Shown here one piece after another: positions 39,804 to 54,115 of a DNA stretch of 64,000 nucleotides. The stretch spans positions 1 to 64,000 of the forward strand of contig QANT01000453.1 of the NCBI GenBank assembly GCA_003254885.1, read 5' to 3'. Origin of the DNA: Purshia tridentata (lineage: Eukaryota > Streptophyta > Magnoliopsida > Rosales > Rosaceae). Made by a program: the position numbers and the translations under genes. The notes below the pieces were generated by a model, which searched no databases, was not told where the DNA came from, and saw only the letters and a program-made list of their open reading frames with translations. How positions within the stretch are numbered: the first letter of the stretch is position 1; the number at the start of each line of letters is the position of its first letter.

Positions 39804-40166
39804 GTACTCAATTAAGATTTTAATAGATTTTAAAGTAATTTAAAAATTTATAGAAATCTACGTGTATTCAATTCAGAATTGTAAAGATTCCATAGAAATC
39901 TATGTGTATTTAACTCAGAATTTTAAGAATTCCATTAAAATCTAGGTGTATTCAATCTCTTACGGATTTTAAAAGATTTCATTTAAGTGGTAGATTTTGA
40001 TAGATTTTGATAGATTTTAAACATAAAACAAAGGCAACAGGAATTCTAACCTATTCTCCTTGGATTTTAATGAATTCCATGAAATTCTATAAAATTTTAT
40101 AAAATTCGTGAAATCTGTAAGAATTTATAATTGCTCTTAAATCTATTAAAATCTAGATTGAGTATA
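39804..40166. mobile_element. ~360-bp AT-rich MITE with ~28-bp terminal inverted repeats
   Basis: The left end TACTCAATTAAGATTTTAAT(AGATTT) is the inverse of the right end AAATCTATTAAAATCTAGAT(TGAGTATA). The inside contains three short tandem units of about 42 bp near 39853-39965 (ATCTACGTGTATTCAATTCA, ATCTATGTGTATTTAACTCA, ATCTAGGTGTATTCAATCTC). A TA duplication at the ends is possible but cannot be separated from the terminal sequence. No ORF is present, and the family is unassigned. Confidence 0.65.
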
Positions 40167-43100
40167 TTTCCCTGAAACTTTATTACTGAAACTTTATTAC
40201 TACATTAAATAGTTACTGCTACGATCCAAAATTTGATACTGAGTAAAAAAAAAGGCAAATTCAGAGTAATTAAGAGGTGCACTTACTTAAATGTGAAGTA
40301 AGAGTGTTAAATGTTACCAGTCTTTAGGCACTTAATTATTGAATGTTAGAATTGTACAAGTAGCAGCCGACAACATAAAGAAGACAGAGACCAGTCTCTC
40401 AAGCCTCGAAGTCTGATGTCTCTCTTGCCTCTGCTATTCATATTTATTGCTTGACCCCAGTGACTGATGAGATGACCATAGCCATAGGCCAAGAGCAACC
40501 CATTAACCAGACAAATATCATTTTCATACGAAACATGAAATAAGAAACAACCAAACAATTATTATTTGTTTTCTTCAACTCAAGTGCCTCTACTCTATGT
40601 TTACCTACGATTCTTGCCCTATATTTTTGATCAAAAAATATTTATCTCAATCTACTCACTTGTGTACTGAAAAATGAATTTAATAATCAATAAATTGAAC
40701 CATCGATATGTAAGAGTTACAAAGATGTTTATATATTATATGGTATTTGTATGGTGAAATTTTCCCTAAAATATATGCATAATCCTAATCTTATTACTTT
40801 TAAGATCAATTTGTGATAAAAAAAAATGATTAAAAGATGGGTGAGCAAAGAATGACAATCGAATCACTCTTTTGTTTGAGTTTTGTTTTTCCTCTCCTGA
40901 AAAAGCATCTATTACACTTTTATAACAATTATAATCCTTTTAATATTTAATAATATCAATTTTATCCAGAACAAACTTTTTACATTTATGCACAAATCAA
41001 ATATGGGAATGAAAATAAATATATAATTCATAGTTTGTTTTCTCAGTACTACTAAAAAAAAGAATGAAAATCTTACATTTCATTTTGTTTGAAAAATGCA
41101 TAGAATTGAATTTTGTGAGCCAAACGAACCTTAAGATTTAAAGATATTGAAAGCTCATTATTCTTTTACTTTCATTGAAAAAAACCAAATGTTTAGCTTT
41201 TCAAACAAACATTCATCAAGAAAAAGAAAGCATAAAAGAACATTAAAGANTAGAGAAAAAAAAAACAGTAGGTGCTGGAAACTAAGCTAATCTCCGGACT
41301 TGAGATTGGAGAAACATCTAAGATAAAACTAAAAGTTTGTTTATCGATCTGTTTTTCTACCTCCCATTAAATCTAATTTTTCATATATATATATATATAT
41401 TTCTATATTAATTCATTATAATATTAGCTTTGGTTGCAGTCTTTTTGGCCTTTTGTGAGCATAAAGTTAATGTTGTCCGGCCATATTTGTTTTTCATGAT
41501 CATCAATATATTTTACTTCCACAATATGTTTCATCTTTAACCTTTTTTATTCATGATATATCCTTCCCAACTTTTGATGCAATGGTATAAATGTTTGCAA
41601 CTCAGCCAACCACAACAGCGCAATACAATAATTTACTGAAAGTTAGAGATATGCTGTTATCCTGACACAAATGAACATATTACTTGCACAATTGAATTTT
41701 CACTGTGTACATGCATGCATGCTATATGAACATCGATCAGAACATTGATTGAAAAGCTTAATTAAAAGGTACAAAATAAAAATAAAAGGGGAACAAAAAG
41801 AAAATAAGAAAGGGATGGGATGGCACAACATGGTCATGGACCATCAACCCAGCAAAAAAAAAAAGGTCATGGAGTCATGGACCATATATATATATAGGCC
41901 ACATCAGTCCCAAACCAAGGAGTAGAGTAACATGGGTTGCAGTGTCGTCTTTGACTTTCAATTGACCACATTTAATTAGATTTGGACTGAAGGACACTGT
42001 GAACTACTTTTTACCAATTTTGACTTCTCTTTGACTCTTCTCCTCAACTTCCTCGAATCAAAATCAAACAATAAACAGAGAAATGATCTACTTTCAGTTT
42101 CAGCGGAAGATGAATAAAATGTATAAATAATAATGAATTTTAATCATTATTCTTACCGAAAAAAAAAATCATTAATTTCACCAAACAAATTAATAAATCA
42201 TTATTTTATTATTATTCATTATAGCTCATTTTGATCTTTCAAATCAAATCATGCAATGAGTCAACGGAAAAACTGAGCGAAACCAACAGTTGATTACATC
42301 ATTGTTTCTTCTCCTTCATTAAGAGTAAGTCACTGTGCATGAAATGATCGAAGAATAGAAGAACCTTTCTCCTTCTTATAAGTTATAAGAGAGCTATTTT
42401 ACTCACCACCAAAAGTCAGTGGTGGGCATCACTATTTACTTAGTCAAGTGACACGTATCATTTGAAGAACACATATCACTTAACTAAAAGTGGTGAACAT
42501 TTTCCAAGTTATAATCAATTTTTCAGTCTCACTGTCTTTCTCACAGAGTCTCAGTGACCAAGACCAACCATGGTCAAATTGGTCATGGTGTAATTGACTC
42601 AGCAAGATTAGTGGGTCTACAATTCTAATAAAGAAAAACAGAGAAAATATATATATATATATATATATACATTATACATATAAATATATGTATACATGCA
42701 TAGTCATTTCATAGCCCTGTCCGTACTCTGCATACTGCATGTCATTGTCTTCTTCATTAATGCCTCTCCCACTCTCTCTCTCTTCTCTCTCTCTCTAAAA
42801 TAAATTCTACTCTGTTTCTCTGTGTGTGAGATTCCCACCATTAATGCTTTCACTATCATCTTTCCTGCATTTGGCTTCTATCTATTACCAGTTGTGTGTA
42901 AATGAAAACCTCAAAAAAAGAAATCCCACCATTAACTCTCTTTCATTGTTGGGCCAAGTTTTACTTTCAATGATGATTCAATTCAATTCAATTCTCTCTC
43001 TCTCTATCTCTCTGTGCAAACATTTATTGCAAAAGACAGCTTGAAACTAGCTGAACTTGTCCTTCCTTTCCTTTCAGACAACCCACATCCATAATTGCAT

Positions 43101-43427
43101 CACTTTCCTTTTCCTTTTCCTCCAGATAGAGATCAGAGTTTCTTCAGCATTAATTTTCAAATCCTCTCTCTCTCTCCCTCTCTCTCTCTCTCTCGCTATA
43201 TGCATATTGTTTTTGGCCAAACCCTATATATGCATATTTAATTTCCTTCAATAAAGTTAAGAACTTAAGATAAGAAGGGTGGGGCTTTAAAGGGTCTTCT
43301 TGGGATCTTTATTGTTGGTGTTTGGTAGTGGTGGACTAGTGGTGGTGGTGGTTGTGTGTCTCTCTGTCTCTCTGTCTCTCTGTCTTTCTCTCTCTGTTGG
43401 GAATTAAAGGGTGAGAATTGTGAGATC
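40167..43427. other. Long gene-free region and leader of the MYB17-like gene
   Basis: From 40167 to about 42700 I see only AT-rich DNA, a single N at 41250 and TA microsatellites at about 41384-41400 and 42648-42668. From 42760 to 43420 the DNA becomes pyrimidine-rich with (CT)n tracts at 42771-42798, 42991-43012, 43165-43195 and 43360-43395, typical of a long 5' leader or initiator region. An open frame on the minus strand at 40346-40558 has no recognisable content. Confidence 0.5.
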
Positions 43428-45733
43428 ATGGGGAGGACTCCATGTTGTGACAAGAGGGGTTTGAAGAAAGGGCCATGGACAACTGAAGAGGATGAGATTC
43501 TTGTCAATTATATCAAGAAGAATAATGGCCATGGCAGCTGGCGTTCTCTTCCCAAGCTTGCAGGTTTTGCTAGCTCTCTTTATTTCTTTCTTTTCTTTTC
43601 TTCTTTAATATGCTTCATACATGCCTCTTGCTGTGTCAAGATTGCCTTTTGGAAACACATTTCTTGCTTTTCAAAAGCCAAAAGGTGTTCTGATTTGTTG
43701 TTTTCTGAAATCAAAGAAAAAGCTAGCTCTTTCTTGGGATATAAAAGACATCTTAAAGTGCAAACCCAAGTACCCAACATGCCAACCTTTCATTCCTATC
43801 TTCTGAGTTAAAATATAGTTGAGTTTGAACTCTGAGCGACAACCCCTTTAACTTCTTGGGTTACTTTACATCGTATTCTTCTTTGATAACTCGTAGCATC
43901 TGTTAGTTTGCACAATAAAATCTGTTTCTTTATTACCTTCTCCTTGGTATTTGCCCTTTTTGGTGGTTAAATGAGATAAATTACGTTTACTCTTCCCTTC
44001 AACCTGTTTGTGCTTGTATAGTGGCTTTGCATTGTCAAACATTTGAGCAAATATAGTTAAAAAAAGCAGGCTTTTATCACAATAGTCCTCGCTGAATTTT
44101 GTTTGAAGAAAAACAGATATGCAATCCTCTCAAGGTTATAAATAATGTCGATTCATTATTAACATTTTGTATGGTTTTGCAGAAATGTGCCTATATTACA
44201 CATCTTCATTATTAACATTTTGTATGGTTTTGTATGGTTATAAACCAAAAGACCATATTTAACTCACTTGATTCATTTCATGTTTCCTTCTTTTCCCCTT
44301 CCCTTTAGTTGTTGAAAGTGCATTAAAAGTTAAATTTTCTTGGATATCATGTTCAAAACATCCAAGGAAGTAGGAAAATGCATATTTCCAATATACTATG
44401 GTTTTATGTTTTAATAGGTCTTCTTCGCTGTGGGAAGAGTTGCCGACTTAGATGGACAAATTACCTTAGACCAGACATCAAACGTGGTCCTTTCACTCAG
44501 GAGGAAGAGAAGCTTATCATACAGCTTCATGGCATGCTCGGAAACAGGTACTATATTGTGATTCTCTGCTTGATTTTGAACTGTGAAACGCTGATGTTTT
44601 GGAAATTTAAGATTGATAGAACTTTGGCTAAGTCTGAGTACATGAAACCACATGACATTAACATGAAGTCACCAAACTCTGGTTTACTTTGTATAAACTG
44701 TTTCTTGGTGGTAGAATTGTTTTTAGAATAAGCCCCTTCTCTACTATACATGGAGATAATGATAAGTTGATGGCTGCATCTGTTTTTTATAACGTTTTCA
44801 AACTGAACAGTTAGGAATTTTATTCCTCATGATGAGCAACTTGTCATTCATCTTCTGTGGTTCTAAACACTTTTAAAAGTTATAGCATGTTCTGAATCTC
44901 TGATTGGAGTTTATTATATTCAGTTAACCTGTGAAGAAACTTTGTCCTGATTCTAGTTTAACTCTCTTGTATGAAAAACAATTTGCAGGTGGGCTGCTAT
45001 AGCCTCTCAGTTGCCTGGAAGAACGGATAATGAGATCAAGAATTTATGGAACACGCACCTGAAGAAGCGCCTTATCTGCATGGGGATCGACCCACAAACA
45101 CATGAATCCTTTGCCTCTCACTGTTTAACTACCAAAGCACCTGCTTCACTGACCACCCGTCACATGGCACAATGGGAGAGTGCTAGGCTTGAAGCTGAGG
45201 CTCGGCTTTCAAGGGAGTCATCACTCTTCAGCCAACCTCTGGAGAAATCTGATTCTGACTATTTTCTTCGCTTATGGAACTCTGAAGTTGGAGAATCATT
45301 CAGAAAGCTCACTACCGAGGATAATAAAACTGCATGCCACACCCCCATCTCTCAGTCATCTTCATCGACTAAATGTGGATCGGTCTCAGCTGTGACATCA
45401 GAAATTGGCCACAACTTAGGCTCATCAACCATGGCAGGTGATCAAAATGAAGAAATAGACTACAAGAGCCACAACTTAGGCTCATCAACCATGGCAAGTG
45501 ATCAAATTGAAGATTTGGACTACAAGAGCTGCAAGTCCAACACTGAAGATGTAATGCCTGGGTCTGATTCCTCGAGCTCTAATGATTTAGAGGACTCATC
45601 GGATACTGCATTACAGCTGCTGCTGGATTTCCCCATTAACAATGACATGAGCTTCTTAGAAGACAATGCCGATGACTATGCAGCAAGCACTCCTGCAATG
45701 ATGACAGAAAATTCTTTCATTTGCCCCCTCTGA
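43428..45733 (+). CDS. MYB17: R2R3-MYB transcription factor, MYB17 type, 336 aa
   Basis: The exons are 43428-43563, 44418-44547 and 44989-45733, with the two intron positions usual for plant R2R3-MYBs. R2 has [19 protein letters not shown] followed by [21 protein letters not shown]3 has [20 protein letters not shown] followed by [20 protein letters not shown]. Beyond the DNA-binding domain are [15 protein letters not shown] and [20 protein letters not shown], the signature shared with the subgroup 9/MIXTA-related proteins. [20 protein letters not shown] near the end matches the C-terminus of Arabidopsis MYB17 (LATE MERISTEM IDENTITY2), a nuclear activator in the meristem identity network downstream of LEAFY. 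An in-frame 60-bp tandem duplication lies in the last exon. Confidence 0.92.
45410..45529 (+). repeat. In-frame 60-bp tandem duplication inside MYB17 exon 3
   Basis: Two 60-base units, 45410-45469 and 45470-45529, encode [20 protein letters not shown] and [20 protein letters not shown]. They differ at four residues. The unit preserves the frame and adds 20 residues in the poorly conserved middle of the C-terminal region. Confidence 0.97.
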
Positions 45734-46649
45734 AGCAGGCCTAGGAGTTTCTTTTCTATTTTGAATGCTGCTTGAATTTTTGCTGGTTGTTTTGTTAAGC
45801 TGTCAAGTTAGTGAGAGGGCTAAGGTGCAGGGTCCTGTTCTTAATTTTTGGCTTACAGTTAGAGGTAGTGCTCCTAGTCCTACCATTTAGTAGGTAGACT
45901 TCCTTAACAAACCGAGTTTGTTCAGGATTCAGTATATATATTAGATACAGATATTTCCTCAATGCTTTGGCTAGTTAATGGCATATAATATTAATTTAGA
46001 CGTTATTATGTACTAAATTCCACGTCTTTTTGGTGAAGATGCTATGACATTATCTGATAGGATCTGTTTTGGTTGCTTGAAATATCATCCCATGTACTAT
46101 AACAGTTTAGAGATCTTTCATGGTTGTTCAACAGTCGCAAGAGAAACCATATTGGATGCTCAAGAGCTCACCTTGGACTCAGCTTTAACATTTATGATTC
46201 TTCTCCACTACTCATTAAGTTCAGATGGAAGGCCATAACTTTAAGTAGTAGGGGTAAAGCTGTACTGGTTGGGTTAAGGCCATCAGCACTGCAGAGGGTA
46301 TATTCTAAGTTCTTAATAAACATGAACAGAACAAAAGGCAGCAAATTAAGATGAAGGGTTAACCCATTACAAGAAAGAGCTTCAGTCCTGAAGGACCTCA
46401 ACAAAATGACCAAATGTAATTTCTTAAAACCACTTTGTGAACACACATTGGGAGAAAAAAAAAAAAAAAGTAGCAAACTTGGATTTCACAAATCAAATAC
46501 ATTTCCTATACAATTATAATGAACACTGCTGATTTTCCAGTTGATCAGGTTTTCACACAAAATAACATAAAGAACAAACAGGGAAGATATACACATGAAA
46601 AAACCAGAAGTTACATTGATTGTTTTTAAACCAGGCTCAGAGTAATACT
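45734..46649. other. Convergent 3' flanks of MYB17 and remorin genes
   Basis: The stretch contains the 3' untranslated regions of the two convergent genes. Open frames within it show no recognisable product. Confidence 0.45.
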
Positions 46650-48240
46650 TCAAAAGCAGCCAAGGAACTTCTTTGGAATTTTCCCAGTTGCCCGGTATTT
46701 AGCAGCGGTCTCCTCTGCCTTGAGAAGTTCTTCCCCACGCTGGGCTTGAACCATTGCCCTCTTTTCATCTGCTTCTTTGTGAAGTAGAGCAATTCTGTTT
46801 TTCATTTTCTCTCCATACACTGCCTTTTTCTTCTCCAATTGTTCCTGTTAACAATTGAATTTGTTAAAATTAACTGACAAGAACTCTTTAACTAATTCAG
46901 TTAAATTCATCCCATTCAAAGTCTGCCCCTTGCCCATGTTGTGGAGCATATTTGATCAAACTGAAATTAATTTTAGATGCATTATATTTTGCCCCTTGCC
47001 CATGTTGTGGAGCATATTGATTAAACAGACATTAATTTTAAATGCATTATATTTGTATGGTTATGGAATTTTGTCTTCTGGGAATTAATAAAAATGGGGA
47101 CCAGCCCATTTTCCACAACATTTTAAATTCTAATCAGGAAATCAAAAGGGATGTGGGTTTTGGATGGACCATAAGGTCCAAGAATCCAAGGATGTATCTA
47201 CAACTAAAGAGAAAAAGGAAAAAAAAAGGGAAATGACCTCAATTCTTTTCAGTTTGGCTTCAATATCTGCTTTCCTGCTGTTTTCCCATGCAGTAACAGA
47301 AGAGAGCTTCTTTTCGGCCCTGTTTGATAGTTGCATAAGTCATTGGAAAAGGAAACCACTGTATTAAACAATTTAAACTACAACACCAAACTCATCACAA
47401 AATGCACTCTTGTAGAGACTCTAGAGAAAACAGAGGCTTTTTCAAGTAACAATTTGAACTCAAAGTAATTCAACCATATTCTAGATCCACCCACTCTTTT
47501 TGTTCCTTGTCCAAAGCATTAGTACCCCACTTGACTAATAAGCATATACATTCACAAACAATCATGGCAACTAAATTAGCATCTGGAAAGCAAAGCATTA
47601 ACACAAGAAAACCCATTAACATTAATAGAAAGAGAATTAAGCTGAGCTGAGTGAAATTAAGCCTTACTTGTTATGTACTTTATCCTTTTCGTTTTCCTCC
47701 CAAGCCTTGACAAAAGACGAGCTCTTTTCTTTTTCAAGGTTTGCAAGAGCAATATCTGAAAATTAACATTAACAACAAAAACCACATGGGTCATTTACTT
47801 ATCCACAGCTATATACTCTCAAAAATATCATTTCAATCAAATTCTTCTAAATCTTCAAAACAATCACCTCTATCAATTGATCCTCCTGAAGGCTGTTTTA
47901 CAGGGGTTTCTGGAGTCTCTGTCAAAAAAAAGAAAGAAGACACGTTACAACAAACACACTGACACAGTAACACAGTAAAGTTTTTAACTTTTACCCAATA
48001 TCGTTGAGTGAGAGAGAGAAAGAGAGAGAGAGACTCACTTTCAACCACGGCAAGAGCTTTGGAATCATCACCAGCACCCTTGACAGCCACCTCACGCGGC
48101 GGAGCCACCACAGCTTTCTCCTCCGCGACATAGTTTGGAGCCGAAGCCAGAGGCGGCTGAGGTGGTGGCACAGCTGCTGCTGGTGGTGGAGTCGGTTGGG
48201 CTTCCTCCTTCTTCAGCTCCTCCTCCATCGTTGTTCCCAT
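46650..48240 (-). CDS. Group-1 remorin, 205 aa, 5 exons
   Basis: The exons on the minus strand are 48240-48039, 47918-47868, 47755-47668, 47319-47238 and 46844-46650. The N-terminus is Pro/Ala-rich and disordered (EEAQPTPPPAAAVPPPQPPL). The C-terminal remorin domain is a coiled coil: DIALANLEKEKSSSFVKAWE, KKLSSVTAWENSRKADIEAK, EQLEKKKAVYGEKMKNRIAL and AKYRATGKIPKKFLGCF. The terminal KKFLGCF with its single Cys is the amphipathic membrane anchor, which is acylated in related proteins. Remorins of this group sit on the inner leaflet of plasma-membrane nanodomains and at plasmodesmata and affect virus movement and signalling. It is closest to REM1.2/1.3-type proteins. Length and intron positions are normal. 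Confidence 0.94.
46923..47054. repeat. 66-bp tandem duplication in remorin intron 4
   Basis: Units at 46923-46988 and 46989-47054 share TGCCCCTTGCCCATGTTGTG, GAGCATAT and ATTAATTTTA-ATGCATTATA. They differ at several bases. The duplication is entirely intronic. Confidence 0.88.
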
Positions 48241-50514
48241 ACTATCAAATATCTTTAACGGATAGCTCACAGGCTCACAGCACACAATGTCTATACCCTA
48301 TACTAGTATGGCTCTGTCTTTATATGTCTTAACCAGCCTTACTGCCCGTTGATTCTTCAGGGAGTTTCATCCCACGGTTGATATGCGCTTTTGATTTTTA
48401 GACTTACGCGGGTCGGAGTTATGGCTGATAAGTTCTTTGGTTCATGTCGACAGCCGACAGGTATATAAACTGCTACGGTTGTGCCACGTAGGCGCCTTTG
48501 TGGATATGCGATTATGTCGGCATGCGTCGTTGCCTTAAGCGACGACGTCCTGTCGGGTCCGCCCATTTTGAGATTTTTTGGACCATGTGCACCCCTAGGC
48601 AAAATAATGCGTGGGTCCTACCCACACGCGTAGATAACGCGTAGAGTACCAATATTCTTCCTTTTCTTTTTCTTTTTCTCTTTTTTCTGTTTTAGTAAAT
48701 TAGTTCCTTTAAGAAACATTGAACCGAGCAGCATAACATCGATTCTCATGTGCTTTGGATCTCCTTCCTTTAATCACGCAGCATCATTTGATTTTTACCT
48801 ATAAACATGATATTTAGTGATCTCATTGCTACAAATACAAATACAGTTTAATCTAATACAATTAATTATAATCTAGTCTAGTTGAATCTAATTTAATATA
48901 ATGTACAAAATGAGAAAACAATTTTTATTATTTTAACAAAACATATAACTAAATATGCATGTGCGATTAATTATAGTTCCGTTTAATAATTAGAAACATC
49001 AAACACATAGGATATATGTGATGAAAATTATAATAAGGAAGAAAAGTTACAATAGAATTTTATACGTATAAAGAATTACAAAAATTTAAATTTTAAATGA
49101 ATTATTAAGAGGATTTCATGTTGTAAAGTTTTGAGTGTTAGTATCCATCAGTAAATGGTTTCAAATTAGATAATCAATATTTTTATAATTAGTTGTAAAT
49201 TTTTTAATTTTGTCTAAATATATTACTTCACTTTCTCGTTTTAGTAGTAAAGTCAACAAATTTTATGTTAAAATATGTGTTTCTTATACAAGAGGTGATT
49301 ATTAACACCTAGACTTTTACTTGGTAATAGATGTATGATTTAATATAACTAATGGTGATAGATGTGATTTAAGCCAAATATTAACGATTAGAGTTTTATT
49401 CTTGTTTTGAATATTAAAAATAATAATAAAATACAATATACTGTTTCTCTCTGTCTTCTATTCCACGCGCCTTGGAGGGCGTCCCGGCGCAAAAGCAAGC
49501 AATTGGTAATGTATATCAATTATCAAGTATCTTTGGGCCGGCCCCCATGTGAGCCTGGCCCGCTAAGACTGGCGGAGGGATTCATGCAGTGTAATGTAGT
49601 TATGTGAAGGATCCTACTGGTGACCAACTGGCACAGAACAGCTCAAATGTCTTTAATATTTTTTTATATTTTTCTTCTAATTATCATTTTATATTCTAAA
49701 TTTTTTTCCCAAAAATAATCTGAGATAAATTTTGTGGGCCAAATGCCCTTATAGATTGAGATGTTTTCCAGTCATTGCTTTAATATTTTATATAATATAC
49801 TTTTCTTGTTTTAGATCATTGCTTTAATGCTTTGTATCTTGCTAAAATATTGCTAAAATATCAACTAGTGTCTTTATTATGATTTTTTTAATTATTTTAA
49901 TGGCATCAACAATTATAAGATTGAGGACCCTTCAATCCATAATGCCTTTATTCCAAGTTTGAAGAACTCATAATTCACTTTCTATAATTTAATTGTTAAT
50001 CAGCTTTTACCAATACCAAGCAATCTAATAAAAAACAAAAAACACAAGCAACTAAAGCAAATAGTATTTTTCATTTTTCTACAATTCTTCTTCGCAACTC
50101 ATAAAAAATGGTCTGGGCCTTATGGGTTGGCCCGATTCCAACCTTATTTTTAGAATCATGGCTGATCCGATCGTATGTTCTGAACGAATTAAGTCCAACC
50201 TATTTTGGTAAAGTGTAGTAATCTCCAAAATGGCCTAGTTAGTAGTGAATTTACCAAGACCAAATGGGCATAGCTCAGCGACTTGCCCATAGGTTCGAAG
50301 GTTTTTAGGTCCTTGGTCAGGCCTAACCTATTTGTAGTAGGGCTAGCCGAGCCCCAGCTTGTCCAACCTCTTGTTGCACCGGGAGCTAGTGCTTGCTATC
50401 TAAGAATTGCTCCATGACCTTTAAAATGTTTGATGTTAAATGCTTCTTGTAGCTTCTTTGAAGTCATCGAATGAATTGCCAACTAGATAGATCAGAATAG
50501 GATGCGATTGTTGC
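48241..50514. other. Remorin promoter and gene-free spacer
   Basis: 48241-48620 is relatively GC-rich and should include the remorin promoter (TATATG near 48322 on +). 48650-49440 is very AT-rich. A GC-rich island at 49463-49580 (GGGCCGGCCCCCATGTGAGC) has no identified function. No gene is recognised in the interval. Confidence 0.45.
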
Positions 50515-50930
50515 TAGGGGTGGGAATCGATTGAGGTGGGTCCCAAACCGCCAGCTAATTGAGAGGCTCGGGTTGTGGTGGTGTCGGCTCGCCACCGACC
50601 AATCTCTGTTCGGTTTGCTCGGTTATGGATGTTGTTAGCTAGAGGGTTAAGTAGGTCGGTGGCGGTTTGGGCCGACATAGAAGAAGAGAAAGGAAGGGAA
50701 ATTAAGGAAAGGGAAGGGAAGAGAAGATAAGTGATTTTCAAAGGAGATATAGGTTGGAGCTAGAGAAGAAGGTGGCTGGCAAGTGAGTCGGTTATCGACG
50801 ATCAATGGAAGTGCCAAATTGAAACCAACCCGTCATTCATCGGGTTGGTGTGGCGAGTGGCAATAGACGATGGTTTGTAGGGTTAGTGGTCGAGCGGTAG
50901 TCGGGCTGGTCGGCTTCATGCCCACCCCTA
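50515..50930. mobile_element. 416-bp hAT-type MITE
   Basis: The element starts TAGGGGTGGGAATCG and ends ATGCCCACCCCTA, giving terminal inverted repeats of about 10-12 bp (TAGGGGTGGG/CCCACCCCTA). It is flanked by ATTGTTGC (50507-50514) and ATTGTGGC (50931-50938), an 8-bp target duplication with one mismatch. The short TIRs with an AGGGGTGG core and the 8-bp duplication are typical of the hAT superfamily. The interior is GC-rich with GGTCGG/CGGTTTGG words and has no transposase frame. Confidence 0.85.
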
Positions 50931-50938
50931 ATTGTGGC

Positions 50939-54115
<3,177 letters not shown>

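Noticed and set aside
48357-48602. Minus-strand 81-codon frame upstream of remorin
   Set aside because: It lies in a GC-rich promoter-like stretch, has no domain, and its apparent openness follows base composition.
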